Assembly (NCBI GenBank): GCA_045807125.1 | Contig: JBJMHZ010000017.1 | Coordinates: forward strand, 18,497 to 82,496 | Reading direction: 5' to 3' | DNA: 64,000 nucleotides | From: JBJMHZ01 sp045807125 | GTDB lineage: Bacteria; Actinomycetota; Actinomycetes; JAWWOL01 | In this document: positions 40,433-49,300 of the stretch, in pieces | How the letters are laid out: each line of letters begins with the position of its first letter | Numbering within the stretch: the stretch's first letter is position 1 | Notes under the pieces: generated by a model | Database searches by the model: none | The model's input: only the letters and a program-made list of their open reading frames with translations | What the model was told of the DNA's origin: nothing | Made by a program: the position numbers and the translations under genes

Positions 40433-41404
40433 GTGATCGTCGACTGCGCGGTGTACGACGACGGCGTGCGCCGGCCGGGCACTCCGCCGCTCGACCAGGT
40501 CTTCGAGGCCGCCAGGGAGCATGACCGCAGCTTCGCCTGGATCGGCCTGAGCTCGCCCACCGAGGGCGAGTTCGACCAGATGCGGGTCGAGTTCGGCCTG
40601 CACCAGCTCGCGATCGAGGACGCGGTCAAGGCCCATCAGCGACCGAAGATCGAGGTCTACGGCGACACGTTGTTCGTGGTCATCAAGCCGGCCCGCTACG
40701 TCGACCGCAACGAGATCATCAAGGTCAGCCAGATCATGCTGTTCATCGGGCGGGGCTTCGTCGTCACGGTCCGGCACGGCGGCGTTGCCCTGACCGACGT
40801 GCGCGAGGAGCTGGAGCGCGAGCCGGAGCGGCTGCGCTGCGGGCCGGGGGCCGTGCTGCACGCCGTCCTCGACCACGTCGTCGACGGGTACGAGGCGGCG
40901 CTCGCCGATCTCGACAGCGACATCGACGAGGTGGAGGACGAGGTCTTCCGCCCCGGCAGGGGCAACCACGCCGAGCGGATCTACCGGATGAAGCGCGAGG
41001 TGCTCGAGCTGCGCCGGGCCGTGGTGCCGCTCACCACGCCGGTGGAGCGGCTCACGAGCCGCGAGGTGCCGTGGATCGTCCCCGAGCTCCGTCCGTACTT
41101 CCGCGACGTCCACGACCATCTGATGCGCTCGGCCGACCACGTCGACCAGCTCGACGGCCTGCTGACGAGCGTGCTCGGCGCGCAGCTCACGCAGGTGACC
41201 GTGGCGCAGAACGAGGACATGCGGAAGATCTCGGCGTGGGTGGCGATCGCCGCCGTACCGACCATGCTCGCCGGCATCTACGGGATGAACTTCCACCACA
41301 TGCCCGAGCTGTCGTGGTCGTTCGGCTACTACTGGATCCTCGGCGTCATGGCGGTGGCATGCACCGGGCTGTACGCGCTGTTCCGCCGCAGCGGCTGGCT
41401 CTGA
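40433..41404 (+). CDS. corA: CorA-family Mg2+/Co2+ channel
   Basis: 323 residues. The cytosolic N-terminal domain carries the IEDAVKAHQRPKIEVYGDTLFVVIK segment. Two C-terminal membrane helices follow, with the selectivity motif YGMN at G284-M285-N286 (GIYGMNFHHMPEL). A homopentameric channel that imports magnesium, cobalt or nickel. GTG 40433. Convergent with the ArsC-like gene (six bp between stops). No M-box-like leader was seen in the 65-bp gap upstream. Confidence 0.95.
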   Translation: MIVDCAVYDDGVRRPGTPPLDQVFEAAREHDRSFAWIGLSSPTEGEFDQMRVEFGLHQLAIEDAVKAHQRPKIEVYGDTLFVVIKPARYVDRNEIIKVSQIMLFIGRGFVVTVRHGGVALTDVREELEREPERLRCGPGAVLHAVLDHVVDGYEAALADLDSDIDEVEDEVFRPGRGNHAERIYRMKREVLELRRAVVPLTTPVERLTSREVPWIVPELRPYFRDVHDHLMRSADHVDQLDGLLTSVLGAQLTQVTVAQNEDMRKISAWVAIAAVPTMLAGIYGMNFHHMPELSWSFGYYWILGVMAVACTGLYALFRRSGWL

Positions 41405-41410
41405 GGCCGG

Positions 41411-41758
41411 CTACGGCAGGACGCGGCGCACCGACTCCTCGCTGCGGCCGACGACGGCCGAGCCGTCGTCCGCGACGATGATCGGCCGCTGGATCAGGAT
41501 GGGGTGCTCGACCATCGCCTCGATCCAGCGCCGCCGGTCGTGCGGCAGGTCGGCGAGGCCGATCTCGCGGGCGACCGGCTCGCTCGTGCGCGCGATGTCC
41601 CACGGCTCGAGGCCGAGGCGGGCGAGCACCTCGTCCAGCTCGTCGGCGGTCGGCGGCTCGTCGAGGTAGCGGCGCACGGTGTAGGCGACGCCGGCCTCGT
41701 CGAGCAGCTCCTTCGCGACGCGGCACTTGGAGCAGCCAGGGTTGAACCACATCTCCAC
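41411..41758 (-). CDS. ArsC/Spx-family thioredoxin-fold protein
   Basis: 115 residues. The redox motif CSKC sits in NPGCSKCRVAKELL near the start. YLDEPPTADELDEVLARLGL, LIQRPIIVADDGSAVVGR and a C-terminal VRRVLP complete the ArsC fold. Relatives are glutaredoxin-coupled arsenate reductases or Spx-like regulators. No ars genes are nearby, so arsenate reduction is uncertain. GTG 41758, or ATG 41752 two codons later. Upstream lies a 10-bp tandem repeat and the divergent gamma-glutamyltransferase gene. Confidence 0.87.
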   Translation of the reverse strand: MEMWFNPGCSKCRVAKELLDEAGVAYTVRRYLDEPPTADELDEVLARLGLEPWDIARTSEPVAREIGLADLPHDRRRWIEAMVEHPILIQRPIIVADDGSAVVGRSEESVRRVLP

Positions 41759-41790
41759 GGCCGTGCAGCCTACCCGGTGCGGTGCCCGCC

Positions 41791-41820
41791 CCGCCCTGCC
41801 CCGCCCTGCCCCGCCCTGCC
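41791..41820. repeat. Three exact tandem 10-bp repeats (CCGCCCTGCC)
   Basis: Copies at 41791-41800, 41801-41810 and 41811-41820 lie between the divergent ArsC-like and gamma-glutamyltransferase starts. Such homogeneous repeats change copy number easily, so this spacing may vary between isolates. No regulatory match recognised. Confidence 0.8.
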
Positions 41821-41918
41821 CGGTGATCCACCGACTGCGCAGCGGGCAGGACAGGTGCGTAGGTTTGCTGCGCAGCCGGCGAGGCGGCGCGGGTCGGACG
41901 AGCGGAGGGGCACGGGCG

Positions 41919-43721
41919 ATGGCTGACTTCACGACGCGGCCGCAGATCACCGGCACGCTGGGCGTGGTCTCGGCGAGCCACTGGCTCGCGGCTCAGACGG
42001 GCATGGCGATGCTCGAGCGCGGCGGCAACGCCTTCGACGCGGCGGTGGCGGCCGGCTTCGTCCTCCAGGTCGTCGAGCCGCACCTCAACGGCCCGGGCGG
42101 CGAGCTGCCGGCGATCGGCTGCCTGCGCGACGGCGAGCCGTTCGTGCTGTGCGGCCAGGGGACGGCGCCGGCCCTCGCGACCGTGCAGCGGATGCGCGGC
42201 GAGCTCGACCTCGACCTCGTTCCCGGCACCGGCCTGCTCGCCGCGTGCGTGCCGGGCTCCTTCGGCGGCTGGCTGCTGCTGCTGGAGCGGTACGGCACGC
42301 TGTCGCTGGAGGACGTGCTGGAGCCGGCCATCGGCTACGCCGAGCACGGCCACCCGCTGCTGGCCTCGGCGGCGGACACGATCGGCACGGTGGCCGAGCT
42401 GTTCCGCGAGGAGTGGCCCACGTCGGCCGAGACGTTCCTGCCCGGCGGCCGGGCGCCGGTGGGCGGGTCGCGGTTCGCCAACGCAGCGCTGGCCGCGACG
42501 TACCGGCGGATCCTCGACCAGGCCGCGGCGGCCGGCAGCGGCCGGGAGGCGCGCATCGAGCGAGCCAGGCTGGCCTACTACGAAGGGTTCGTCGCCGAGG
42601 CGATCGATCGGTTCTGCTCGACCGCCGAGCTGATGGACGTCTCGGGCGAGCGCCACGGCGGACTGCTGCGCGGCGAGGACATGGCCGGCTGGCGGGCGAC
42701 GGTGGAGGCGCCGGTCACCCTCGACCACGCCGGGCTCACCGTCTGCAAGACCGGGCCGTGGGGCCAGGGACCGGTCTTCCTCCAGCAGCTCGCCCTGCTC
42801 GCCGGCTTCGACCTCGCCGCCATGGGGCCGGGCAGCCCGGACTTCGTGCACGCCGTGGTGGAGTGCGCCAAGCTCGCGTTCGCCGACCGCGAGGCCCACT
42901 ACGGCGACCCCGCCTTCGCCGACGTGCCGCTCGACGAGCTGCTGTCGGCCGCGTACGCCGACGAGCGCCGCCGCCTGGTGGGCGAGGAGGCGTCCGGCGA
43001 GCTGCGCCCCGGCGCGCCTGGCGGGCGCCGGCCGGTGCTGCCGCCGTACGTCGTCGCCGCCGGGAGCGCTGGCGGGGGCGCGGCCGGTGACGGCGCCGGC
43101 GCGGGGGAGCCGACCGTCGACGCGCGCGGCCGGACGGCGGGCGACACGGTGCACGTCAGCGTCGCCGACCGGTGGGGCAACGTGGTGGCCTGCACGCCGA
43201 GTGGCGGGTGGCTGCAGAGCTCGCCGGTGGTGCCAGGGCTCGGCTGGCCGCTCGGCACCCGCGCGCAGATGTTCTGGCTCGACGAGGGGCTGCCCACGAC
43301 CATCGCCCCCCGCAAGCGGCCGCGCACCACGCTCTCGCCGACCCTCGTGCTGCGCGACGGCCGGCCGCATCTCGGCTTCGGCACGCCTGGCGGGGACCAG
43401 CAGGACCAGTGGTCGCTGCTGTTCTTCCTCCACCACGTGAGCTTCGGGATGGACCTGCAGGCCGCGATCGACGCGCCGGCCTTCCACACCACGGCGTTCC
43501 CGTCGTCGTTCTGGCCGCGCGGGACCGTCCCGCGCGAGGTAGTGGTCGAGGGTCGGCTGCCGGCGGCGACGGTGGCGGAGCTGCGGCGGCGCGGTCACGC
43601 GGTGACGGTGGCCGGCGACTGGTCGCTCGGCCGGATGAGCGCGGTGTCCTCGGGCGCCGACGGCTTCCTGCGCGCGGGCGCCAACCCGCGCGGCATGCAG
43701 GGCTACGCCGTCGGGCGTTGA
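41919..43721 (+). CDS. ggt: Gamma-glutamyltransferase-family (Ntn-hydrolase) protein
   Basis: 600 residues. Self-processing Ntn hydrolase: the likely nucleophile is T410 in AGDTVHVSVADRWGNVVA. The large-subunit part has LERGGNAFDAAVAAGFVLQVVEPHLNG, typical of the family. No signal peptide is visible, unlike periplasmic GGT, so it may be a cytosolic acyltransferase/acylase relative. A low-complexity Gly/Ala loop (GGGAAGDGAGAGE) lies just before the cleavage site. ATG 41919. Convergent with the RDD gene. Confidence 0.88.
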   Translation: MADFTTRPQITGTLGVVSASHWLAAQTGMAMLERGGNAFDAAVAAGFVLQVVEPHLNGPGGELPAIGCLRDGEPFVLCGQGTAPALATVQRMRGELDLDLVPGTGLLAACVPGSFGGWLLLLERYGTLSLEDVLEPAIGYAEHGHPLLASAADTIGTVAELFREEWPTSAETFLPGGRAPVGGSRFANAALAATYRRILDQAAAAGSGREARIERARLAYYEGFVAEAIDRFCSTAELMDVSGERHGGLLRGEDMAGWRATVEAPVTLDHAGLTVCKTGPWGQGPVFLQQLALLAGFDLAAMGPGSPDFVHAVVECAKLAFADREAHYGDPAFADVPLDELLSAAYADERRRLVGEEASGELRPGAPGGRRPVLPPYVVAAGSAGGGAAGDGAGAGEPTVDARGRTAGDTVHVSVADRWGNVVACTPSGGWLQSSPVVPGLGWPLGTRAQMFWLDEGLPTTIAPRKRPRTTLSPTLVLRDGRPHLGFGTPGGDQQDQWSLLFFLHHVSFGMDLQAAIDAPAFHTTAFPSSFWPRGTVPREVVVEGRLPAATVAELRRRGHAVTVAGDWSLGRMSAVSSGADGFLRAGANPRGMQGYAVGR

Positions 43722-43740
43722 GCAAGCTCCCGGCCGCGGG

Positions 43741-44259
43741 TCATGGCCGGCGCTGCACCACGACGGTTCCGACGATCTTGTCCGCGAAGGTCTGGCGCTT
43801 GCTGTCCCAGAGCGGCCAGAGGTAGCCCAGGTAGCACAGGGCACTGTCGACGGCGTGCAGGATCTGCCGCCCCAGCGCGAGCCAGCCGCCGATGAACTGG
43901 CCGGTGCTCTCCCTGATCACCGCGAGGCCGAGGACCTGCTTGCCGACGGTCGCGCCCCTGGTCCCCTCTCGCCAGTAGTTCCAGATCCAGAACGCGAGCG
44001 GCAGCAGCGCCCCGACGATGATCAGCACCACCGCGCCGGCGCTGACCGACCCGTCGTCGCCGGCGCCGGTCGATCGCCCGGCCTGCACCACCAGACCGGC
44101 GAAGAGCGGGATCATGCAGGCCGCGAGGACCAGCCAGTCGAAGAGGAGCGCGCCGGCGCGCTGGAGCCAGTGGGCGTACGGAACGGACGGCGGCGGTCGC
44201 TGCGAGCCGGTCGGGGAGCTGCCCCACGGCTGGGCGTACGGGTCGTCGGATGCGCTCAT
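43741..44259 (-). CDS. RDD-family membrane protein
   Basis: 172 residues. A proline/serine-rich cytosolic head (PYAQPWGSSPTGSQRPPPS) precedes the RDD core: WLQRAGALLFDWLVL (Arg and Asp of the name), a second and third membrane segment, and ATVGKQVLGLAVI. Family members may carry ions or small solutes; function here is unknown. AAGGGG precedes ATG 44259. The gene is isolated, convergent with the gamma-glutamyltransferase gene. Confidence 0.85.
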   Translation of the reverse strand: MSASDDPYAQPWGSSPTGSQRPPPSVPYAHWLQRAGALLFDWLVLAACMIPLFAGLVVQAGRSTGAGDDGSVSAGAVVLIIVGALLPLAFWIWNYWREGTRGATVGKQVLGLAVIRESTGQFIGGWLALGRQILHAVDSALCYLGYLWPLWDSKRQTFADKIVGTVVVQRRP

Positions 44260-44360
44260 CCGGCACCCCTTCCTCCGCGCGTCGCACCGGACCGTCCGGC
44301 AGGAACCCTCGTACCACGAATGCGGGGCGTCGTCCTTGCGGTGCGCCCCGACGCGCAGGC

Positions 44361-44909
44361 CTACATGACCTCGGCCGGCTCGCCGGCGGTCAGCCGCAGC
44401 AGCTCCTCGTACGTGGTGGGGAAGACGTCGTGCGGCGTGCCGGCCGCCGCCCACACCACGTCGTAGCGCTGCAAGGCGATGTCGACGACGGTGCCGACCG
44501 GCTCGGGGTGCCCGACGGGCGCGACCCCGCCGATGGCGAAGCCGGTGACCCGCCGCACCGTGTCGGGGTCGGCCGGCGCGAGCGAGCCGACGCCGAGCAG
44601 CGCCGCCACCTTCGTCGTGTCGACGCGATGGGCCCCGCTCGCGAGGATCAGCACCGGCGAGCCGTCGGCGAGGAAGAGCAGGCTCTTCACGATCGCTCCG
44701 ACGCTGCAGCCGAGGGCGGCCGCCGCCTCGGCCGCGGTGCGGGCCGAGTCGCTGAGCCGCCGGACGCGGCCGACCGCCTGGTAGGCGTCGAGCGTCGCCT
44801 GCACCCGCGCGGCCGCCGGGTGCAGCGGCGGCAAGCCGGCGCCTGCTGCTGGGCCGGCGACCGGGTCGGCGGGGTCGCCGGGGTCGGCGGGCGAGGGCTG
44901 GTCGGCCAT
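44361..44909 (-). CDS. YbaK/ProX-family aminoacyl-tRNA deacylase
   Basis: 182 residues. The editing fold is recognised by AAALGCSVGAIVKSLLFLADGSPVLILASGAHRVD, the lysine of which is catalytic in YbaK, and GFAIGGVAPVGHPEPV, the G-x-x-P block. It hydrolyses misacylated tRNA, often Cys-tRNA(Pro) or Ala-tRNA(Pro). The N-terminal ~30 residues (proline/alanine/aspartate) are an unconserved extension. ATG 44909. It follows a small lipoprotein gene in the same direction (22 bp). Confidence 0.88.
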   Translation of the reverse strand: MADQPSPADPGDPADPVAGPAAGAGLPPLHPAAARVQATLDAYQAVGRVRRLSDSARTAAEAAAALGCSVGAIVKSLLFLADGSPVLILASGAHRVDTTKVAALLGVGSLAPADPDTVRRVTGFAIGGVAPVGHPEPVGTVVDIALQRYDVVWAAAGTPHDVFPTTYEELLRLTAGEPAEVM

Positions 44910-44931
44910 CGGGGGCGGGCTGGGCTCGGCG

Positions 44932-45129
44932 TCAGGGCGACGGGGTCGGGGGGACCGTGGCGAGCTGCTGGTAGACCGCGCCCGGAGGCAACGTCATCCC
45001 GGCGGGCAGCGGCGGGCCGGGGGTGACGCCGTTGTCGGTGGTGGCGCCGCCGTTGCAGCCGCAGAGCAGGATGCCGGCGAGGGCTGCGCCGCCAGCGGCG
45101 GCGGCGACGCTGAGGGCCCGATGGCGCAT
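44932..45129 (-). CDS. Small putative lipoprotein
   Basis: 65 residues. Positive start (MRHRALS), a hydrophobic stretch (AAAAGGAALAGILL) and a lipobox-like CGC (lipidation probably at the second cysteine). A short proline/threonine-rich mature chain follows. No family recognised. ATG 45129. The lipobox is imperfect (L-C-G-C), so it may be a secreted peptide instead. Codon use fits the neighbourhood. Confidence 0.5.
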   Translation of the reverse strand: MRHRALSVAAAAGGAALAGILLCGCNGGATTDNGVTPGPPLPAGMTLPPGAVYQQLATVPPTPSP

Positions 45130-45288
45130 GGCGAGACCGTACCGGACGAGGGGGCCGGGAGCGGGCACGGGGGGCCTGCCGCGTCGACGCCCGGCCGGTC
45201 AGGGCCGGTCCCGGGACGGGGCCCCGCGGCTGGCCGGCATCCCGGGAGGGGCGTCCTTCACTGTCCCGCCCTGATGCCCCGCTCGGGA

Positions 45289-45317
45289 TTGACGACCGCG
45301 CGCCGGAGCGGTTTACT
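45289..45317 (+). promoter_or_regulatory. Promoter candidate of the DUF6504-dnaE-dinB operon
   Basis: TTGACG (45289-45294) and TTTACT (45312-45317) are 17 bases apart. The LexA box begins 11 bases downstream, over the expected transcription start, a location suited to repression. Confidence 0.6.
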
Positions 45318-45328
45318 AGGCCACGTGT

Positions 45329-45344
45329 TCGAACATATGTTCGA
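45329..45344. promoter_or_regulatory. LexA-binding site (SOS box)
   Basis: TCGAACATATGTTCGA matches the actinobacterial SOS consensus TCGAAC-N4-GTTCGA exactly. It is embedded in a perfect 24-bp palindrome (45325-45348). It lies upstream of DUF6504, the HEPN gene, a DnaE-type polymerase and DinB. LexA control of this operon is strongly implied; lexA itself is not in the window. Confidence 0.92.
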
Positions 45345-45483
45345 ACACCCCGGCGAGCACTTTCGGGGGAGCACGTCGGGGCCCGCCCGTGCCGCCGTGC
45401 GGATGTCGACCCCCGTCGGCGGCCGGGCGGGCGACGGAACCGACGTGGCCCGGTGTGAGGAAGCACCGAGCCGATCGGTCTCC

Positions 45484-45552
45484 ATGAGTGTGCACGCTGC
45501 CGCCTTCCTCCGGCACCCCCGCTTCCGGTGTGTCGCGTGGAAGGAGTGGTGA
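45484..45552 (+). CDS. Possible 22-residue leader peptide upstream of DUF6504
   Basis: ATG 45484 to TGA 45552 encodes a short His/Arg-containing peptide. Its stop lies six bases before ATG 45559 of DUF6504. Its final codons contain AAGGAGTGG (45541-45549), which serves as the ribosome site for DUF6504. The start has a weak site. It may be a coupled leader or a coincidence. Confidence 0.3.
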   Translation: MSVHAAAFLRHPRFRCVAWKEW

Positions 45553-45558
45553 CGGACG

Positions 45559-45831
45559 ATGGCCAGGATCTGCTGCGACCCGATCGAGGTGCGCCGGCGG
45601 GACGCCGCGCCCGATCAGTTCCTCTGGCGCGGGCGCCTCTACCTGGTGCGCGACGTCCACGCGCACTGGATGTCCGGCGGCCAGTGGTGGCGCCGGCCCG
45701 ACGGTGCGCTCGACGACGCCGACCGCGAGTACTGGCGGGTCGAGGCCGGCAGCGCCGCCGGCACCGGCGTCTACGACCTGTGCTTCGACCCGATCCACGG
45801 CGAGTGGGCCGTGGTCCGGGTCCACGACTGA
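45559..45831 (+). CDS. DUF6504-family protein (SOS operon)
   Basis: 90 residues. ICCDPIEVRRRDAAPDQFLWRGRLYLVRDVHAHW is followed by REYWRVEAG and a C-terminal YDLCFDPIHGEWAVVRVHD, the pattern of the DUF6504 family found next to dnaE and dinB in actinobacteria. The role is not established, perhaps an accessory of translesion polymerases. AAGGAGTGG precedes ATG 45559. First structural gene behind the LexA box, six bp before the HEPN gene. Confidence 0.85.
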   Translation: MARICCDPIEVRRRDAAPDQFLWRGRLYLVRDVHAHWMSGGQWWRRPDGALDDADREYWRVEAGSAAGTGVYDLCFDPIHGEWAVVRVHD

Positions 45832-45837
45832 GCCGCC

Positions 45838-46347
45838 ATGACCGGACCGACCATGACCAGACCGATCCAGGCCCGCCCGTCCCTGCCCGGGCCGGCTCCG
45901 ACCGCCGGCCGCCGCGGGGGTGCGGCCGGCGGCGAGCTGCTCGTCCTCGCCCGCCGCGGCCTCGTCGAGGCCGGCCTGGCGGGTGCGCCGGGCGAGCGCT
46001 ACGCCGCGGCCCACCTCGCCGCGCTGCGGGCGGCTGCCGCCGTCCTCGCGGCGCGCGCCCAGCCGGCGAGCGCCGGGCCAGGGCGGCACGGGGGCCGTGG
46101 GCAGCGCGGTCGCCGCCCGACGAGCGCGTGGGTCCTGCTCGCCCGGGTGGCGCCCGAGCTCGCCGAGTGGGCGGCGCTCTTCGCCGCCGGCGCGCGCAAG
46201 CGGGCAGCCGCCGAGGCGGGGCTCACCAGGGTGGTCAGCGCTCGCGAGGCCGACGACCTGCTCCGCGACGCCGAGACGTTCCTCGCGCTGGTCGAGACCA
46301 CGCTGGGGCTGGCTCACCAGCCGACGCTCGCCGGGATACCGGCATGA
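45838..46347 (+). CDS. SAV_6107-family HEPN-domain protein
   Basis: 169 residues. After a disordered ~30-residue head, LLVLARRGLVEAGLAGAPGERYAAAHLAALRAAAAVL and ARVAPELAEWAALFAAGARKRAA form the helical HEPN-like core. The C-terminus (READDLLRDAETFLALVETTLG) completes it. HEPN domains include RNases and nucleotide-binding adaptors; the canonical R-x4-6-H catalytic pair is not obvious, so an adaptor role is as likely. Co-transcribed with DUF6504 and the polymerase gene (35 bp downstream). Confidence 0.8.
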   Translation: MTGPTMTRPIQARPSLPGPAPTAGRRGGAAGGELLVLARRGLVEAGLAGAPGERYAAAHLAALRAAAAVLAARAQPASAGPGRHGGRGQRGRRPTSAWVLLARVAPELAEWAALFAAGARKRAAAEAGLTRVVSAREADDLLRDAETFLALVETTLGLAHQPTLAGIPA

Positions 46348-46382
46348 GCGCGGCGTGAGCAGGACGAGAGCGTCCACCTGCC

Positions 46383-49300
46383 GTGTCCACTGACCCCTTC
46401 GTGCACCTGCACGTCGCGTCCGGCTACTCGCTCCGCTACGGCGTCAACCATCCGCGCGAGCTGGTCGAGCGGGCGGCCGGCCTCGGCATGGACGCGCTCG
46501 CGCTCACCGACCGCGACGGCGTCTACGGCGCGGTGAAGTTCGTGACCGCCTGCCGCGGCGCGGGCATCCGCCCGCTGCTCGGCGTCGACCTCGCCGTCCG
46601 GCCGGCCATCGCCCTGGAGCCCGGTGGCGGCTGGAGCGGCGCCGGCGCGCGGCGCACGCCCGCGCGGGGCGGCGCGTTCGTCGATCCCCGCCACCCGAGG
46701 GTCACCGTCCTGGCCCGGCCAGGCGGCGGCTGGGCGGCCCTGTGCCGGCTGGTCTCGGCGACTCACCTCGCCGGCGAGCGGGGAGCGCCGGTCAGCTCGG
46801 CGGAGCTGATCGCGGGCCACGCCGACCACCTCGTCGTCCTGCTCGGCCCCGACTCCGACGTGGGGCGCGCCGTCGCCGCCCGCCGTCCCGACCTCGCCGC
46901 GGCACGGCTGGCCAGGTGGCGGGCCCTCGTCGGCCCCGGCGACCTGGTGCTCGAGGTCGTCCACCATCGCGGCCCGGGCGATCTCGCGCTCGCCACGCGC
47001 ACGGCGCTCCTCGCCCGCGAGCTCGGTGTCCCGGCGGTCCTCACCAATGCGGTGCGGCACCTCGACCGCGCCGACGGCCCGGTCGCCGACGTCCTCGACG
47101 CGGCCCGCCGCCTCGTCGCGCTCGACGCCCGCCACGTCGACCGGGTCAACGCCGAGGGCCACTTCGCCGCCGGCAAGGAGATGGCCGAGCTGGCCGGCGA
47201 GATCGCAAGGGCGGCCGGCGACGAGCGGATCGGCCGCGACCTCCTCGCCCGCACCCGCCAGATCGCCGACCGGTGCGCCCTCGACGCGCGGGCCGACCTC
47301 GGCATCGGCGAGGTGCACTTCCCCGAGCTCGCGGTACGGGGGACCGACGCCGCCCGGGACGCCGATGCGGTGCTGCGGGAGCGCTGCCAGACCGGCTTCG
47401 GCCGGCGCGGGACGCCGGCCTCGAGCGAGGCGCTGGCCCGGCTCGACGAGGAGCTGGCCGTCATCGCGGAGCTCGGCTACCCGGCCTACTTCCTCGCGGT
47501 GGCCGACGTCACCGACCTGATCCGCGGCATGGGCGTGCGCTGCGCTGCGCGTGGCTCCGGCGCCGGCAGCCTCGTCACCTACCTGCTCGGCATCTCCGAC
47601 GTCGACCCGCTGCGCTACGGCCTGCTGATGGAGCGGTTCCTCTCGCCGCTGCGCCGCGCCTTGCCCGACATCGACGTCGACGTCGAGTCGGCCCGCCGCA
47701 CCGAGATCTACGAGCGGATCCTCGACCGCTACGGCGGCGAGCGGTGCGCGTGCGTGTCGATGATGGACACCTACCGCGCGCGGCACGCGATCCGCGACGT
47801 CGGCGGGGCGCTCGGGCTGCCACCGGCCGAGGTCGACGCGATCGCCAAGGCGTTCCCGCACATCCGGGCGAGCCAGCTCTCGGCGGCGCTGGCCGACCTG
47901 CCGGAGCTGCGGACGAGCGGGCTCGCCGACCCGGCCAGGGCCGGCCAGCTCGACCAGCTCTTCCGGCTCGCCGAGCGGCTGGACGGGCTGCCGCGGCACA
48001 TCGCGCTGCACCCGTGCGGCGTCCTGCTCTCCGATGCCACGCTGCTCGACCGCACGCCCGTCGAGGCGAGCTGGCTCGGCTTCCCGATGAGCCAGTTCGA
48101 CAAGGACGACGTCGAGGAGCTCGGGCTGCTCAAGCTCGACGTCCTCGGCGTGCGCATGCAGTCGGCGATCGCGCACGCCGTCGGCGAGATCGAGCGGGTC
48201 GACGGCGAGCGCGTCGACGTGGACGCGGTCGCGCGCGATGACCCGGAGACGTTCGCGCTCATCCAGTCGACGCGGACGCTCGGCTGCTTCCAGATCGAGT
48301 CGCCCGGTCAGCGCGAGCTGATCGGGAAGTTCGCGCCGCGGACGTTCGAGGACCTCATCATCGACATCTCGCTGTTCCGCCCCGGCCCGGTGAAGACCGA
48401 CATGGTCACGCCGTTCCTCGAGGCCAGGCACGGCTGGCGGGCGCCGAGCTACCTGCACACCGACCTCGAGCCGGCGCTCGCCGAGACGTGCGGCGTCGTC
48501 GTCTTCCACGAGCAGGTGCTGCGGGTCGTCTCGGTCATCACCGGATGCTCGCTCGCCGAGGCCGACGAGGTGCGGCGGGCGCTCGGCGACCCGGTCGGCC
48601 AGGACGAGGTGCGCACCTGGTTCTTCCCGGCGGCCCTGCGCCAGGGCTACGAGCCGGAGACCGTCGAGGCGGTGTGGCAGCTGCTGCAGGGCTTCGCGTC
48701 GTTCGGCTTCTGCAAGGCGCACGCGGCCGCCTTCGCCCTGCCGACCTACCAGTCGGCGTGGCTGAAGGCGCACCACCCGGCGGCGTTCCTGGCCGGGGTC
48801 CTCACGCACGACCCCGGCATGTACCCGAAGCGGCTCATCCTCGACGACGCCCGCCAGCTCGGCATCGCGATCCTGCCGCTCGACGTCAACGCCTCCGACG
48901 CCGCCTACCGCGTCGAGCCGATCGGCCGGGCCGGCGGCGAGGAGGGGCCGGCGCACGGGATCCGGCTCGGGCTGGCCGACGTCAAGGGCATCACCGAGGC
49001 CGAGCTGGCCGGCATCGTCGCCGGGCGGCCGTACGGCTCGCTGTCGGACTTCTGGCAGCGCGCGGCGGTGTCCCGGCCGGTGCTGGAGCGGCTCGTCGTG
49101 GCCGGCGCCTTCGATGCGGTGCACGGCATCGGCGAGCCCGGCAGCGGGCGGGGCCGGCAGCTGCGTCGCCGCGGCGGGGTGACCAGGCGCGACCTGCTGC
49201 TGCAGATCGGCGAGTTCGACGACTACGCGCGGGCGCTGCGCCGCGGCGGCCGGTCCGGGGGCGGCAAGCGGTGGCGGCGCGGCGCGGGCGCCGGCCCGGC

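Larger units (their letters stand above)
45130..45558. other. Control region of the SOS polymerase operon
   Basis: 429 bp between the divergent lipoprotein and DUF6504 starts. It holds a promoter candidate (45289-45317), a perfect LexA-type palindrome (45325-45348), and a 22-residue reading frame (45484-45552) ahead of DUF6504. The first ~150 bp show no recognisable signal. Confidence 0.7.
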
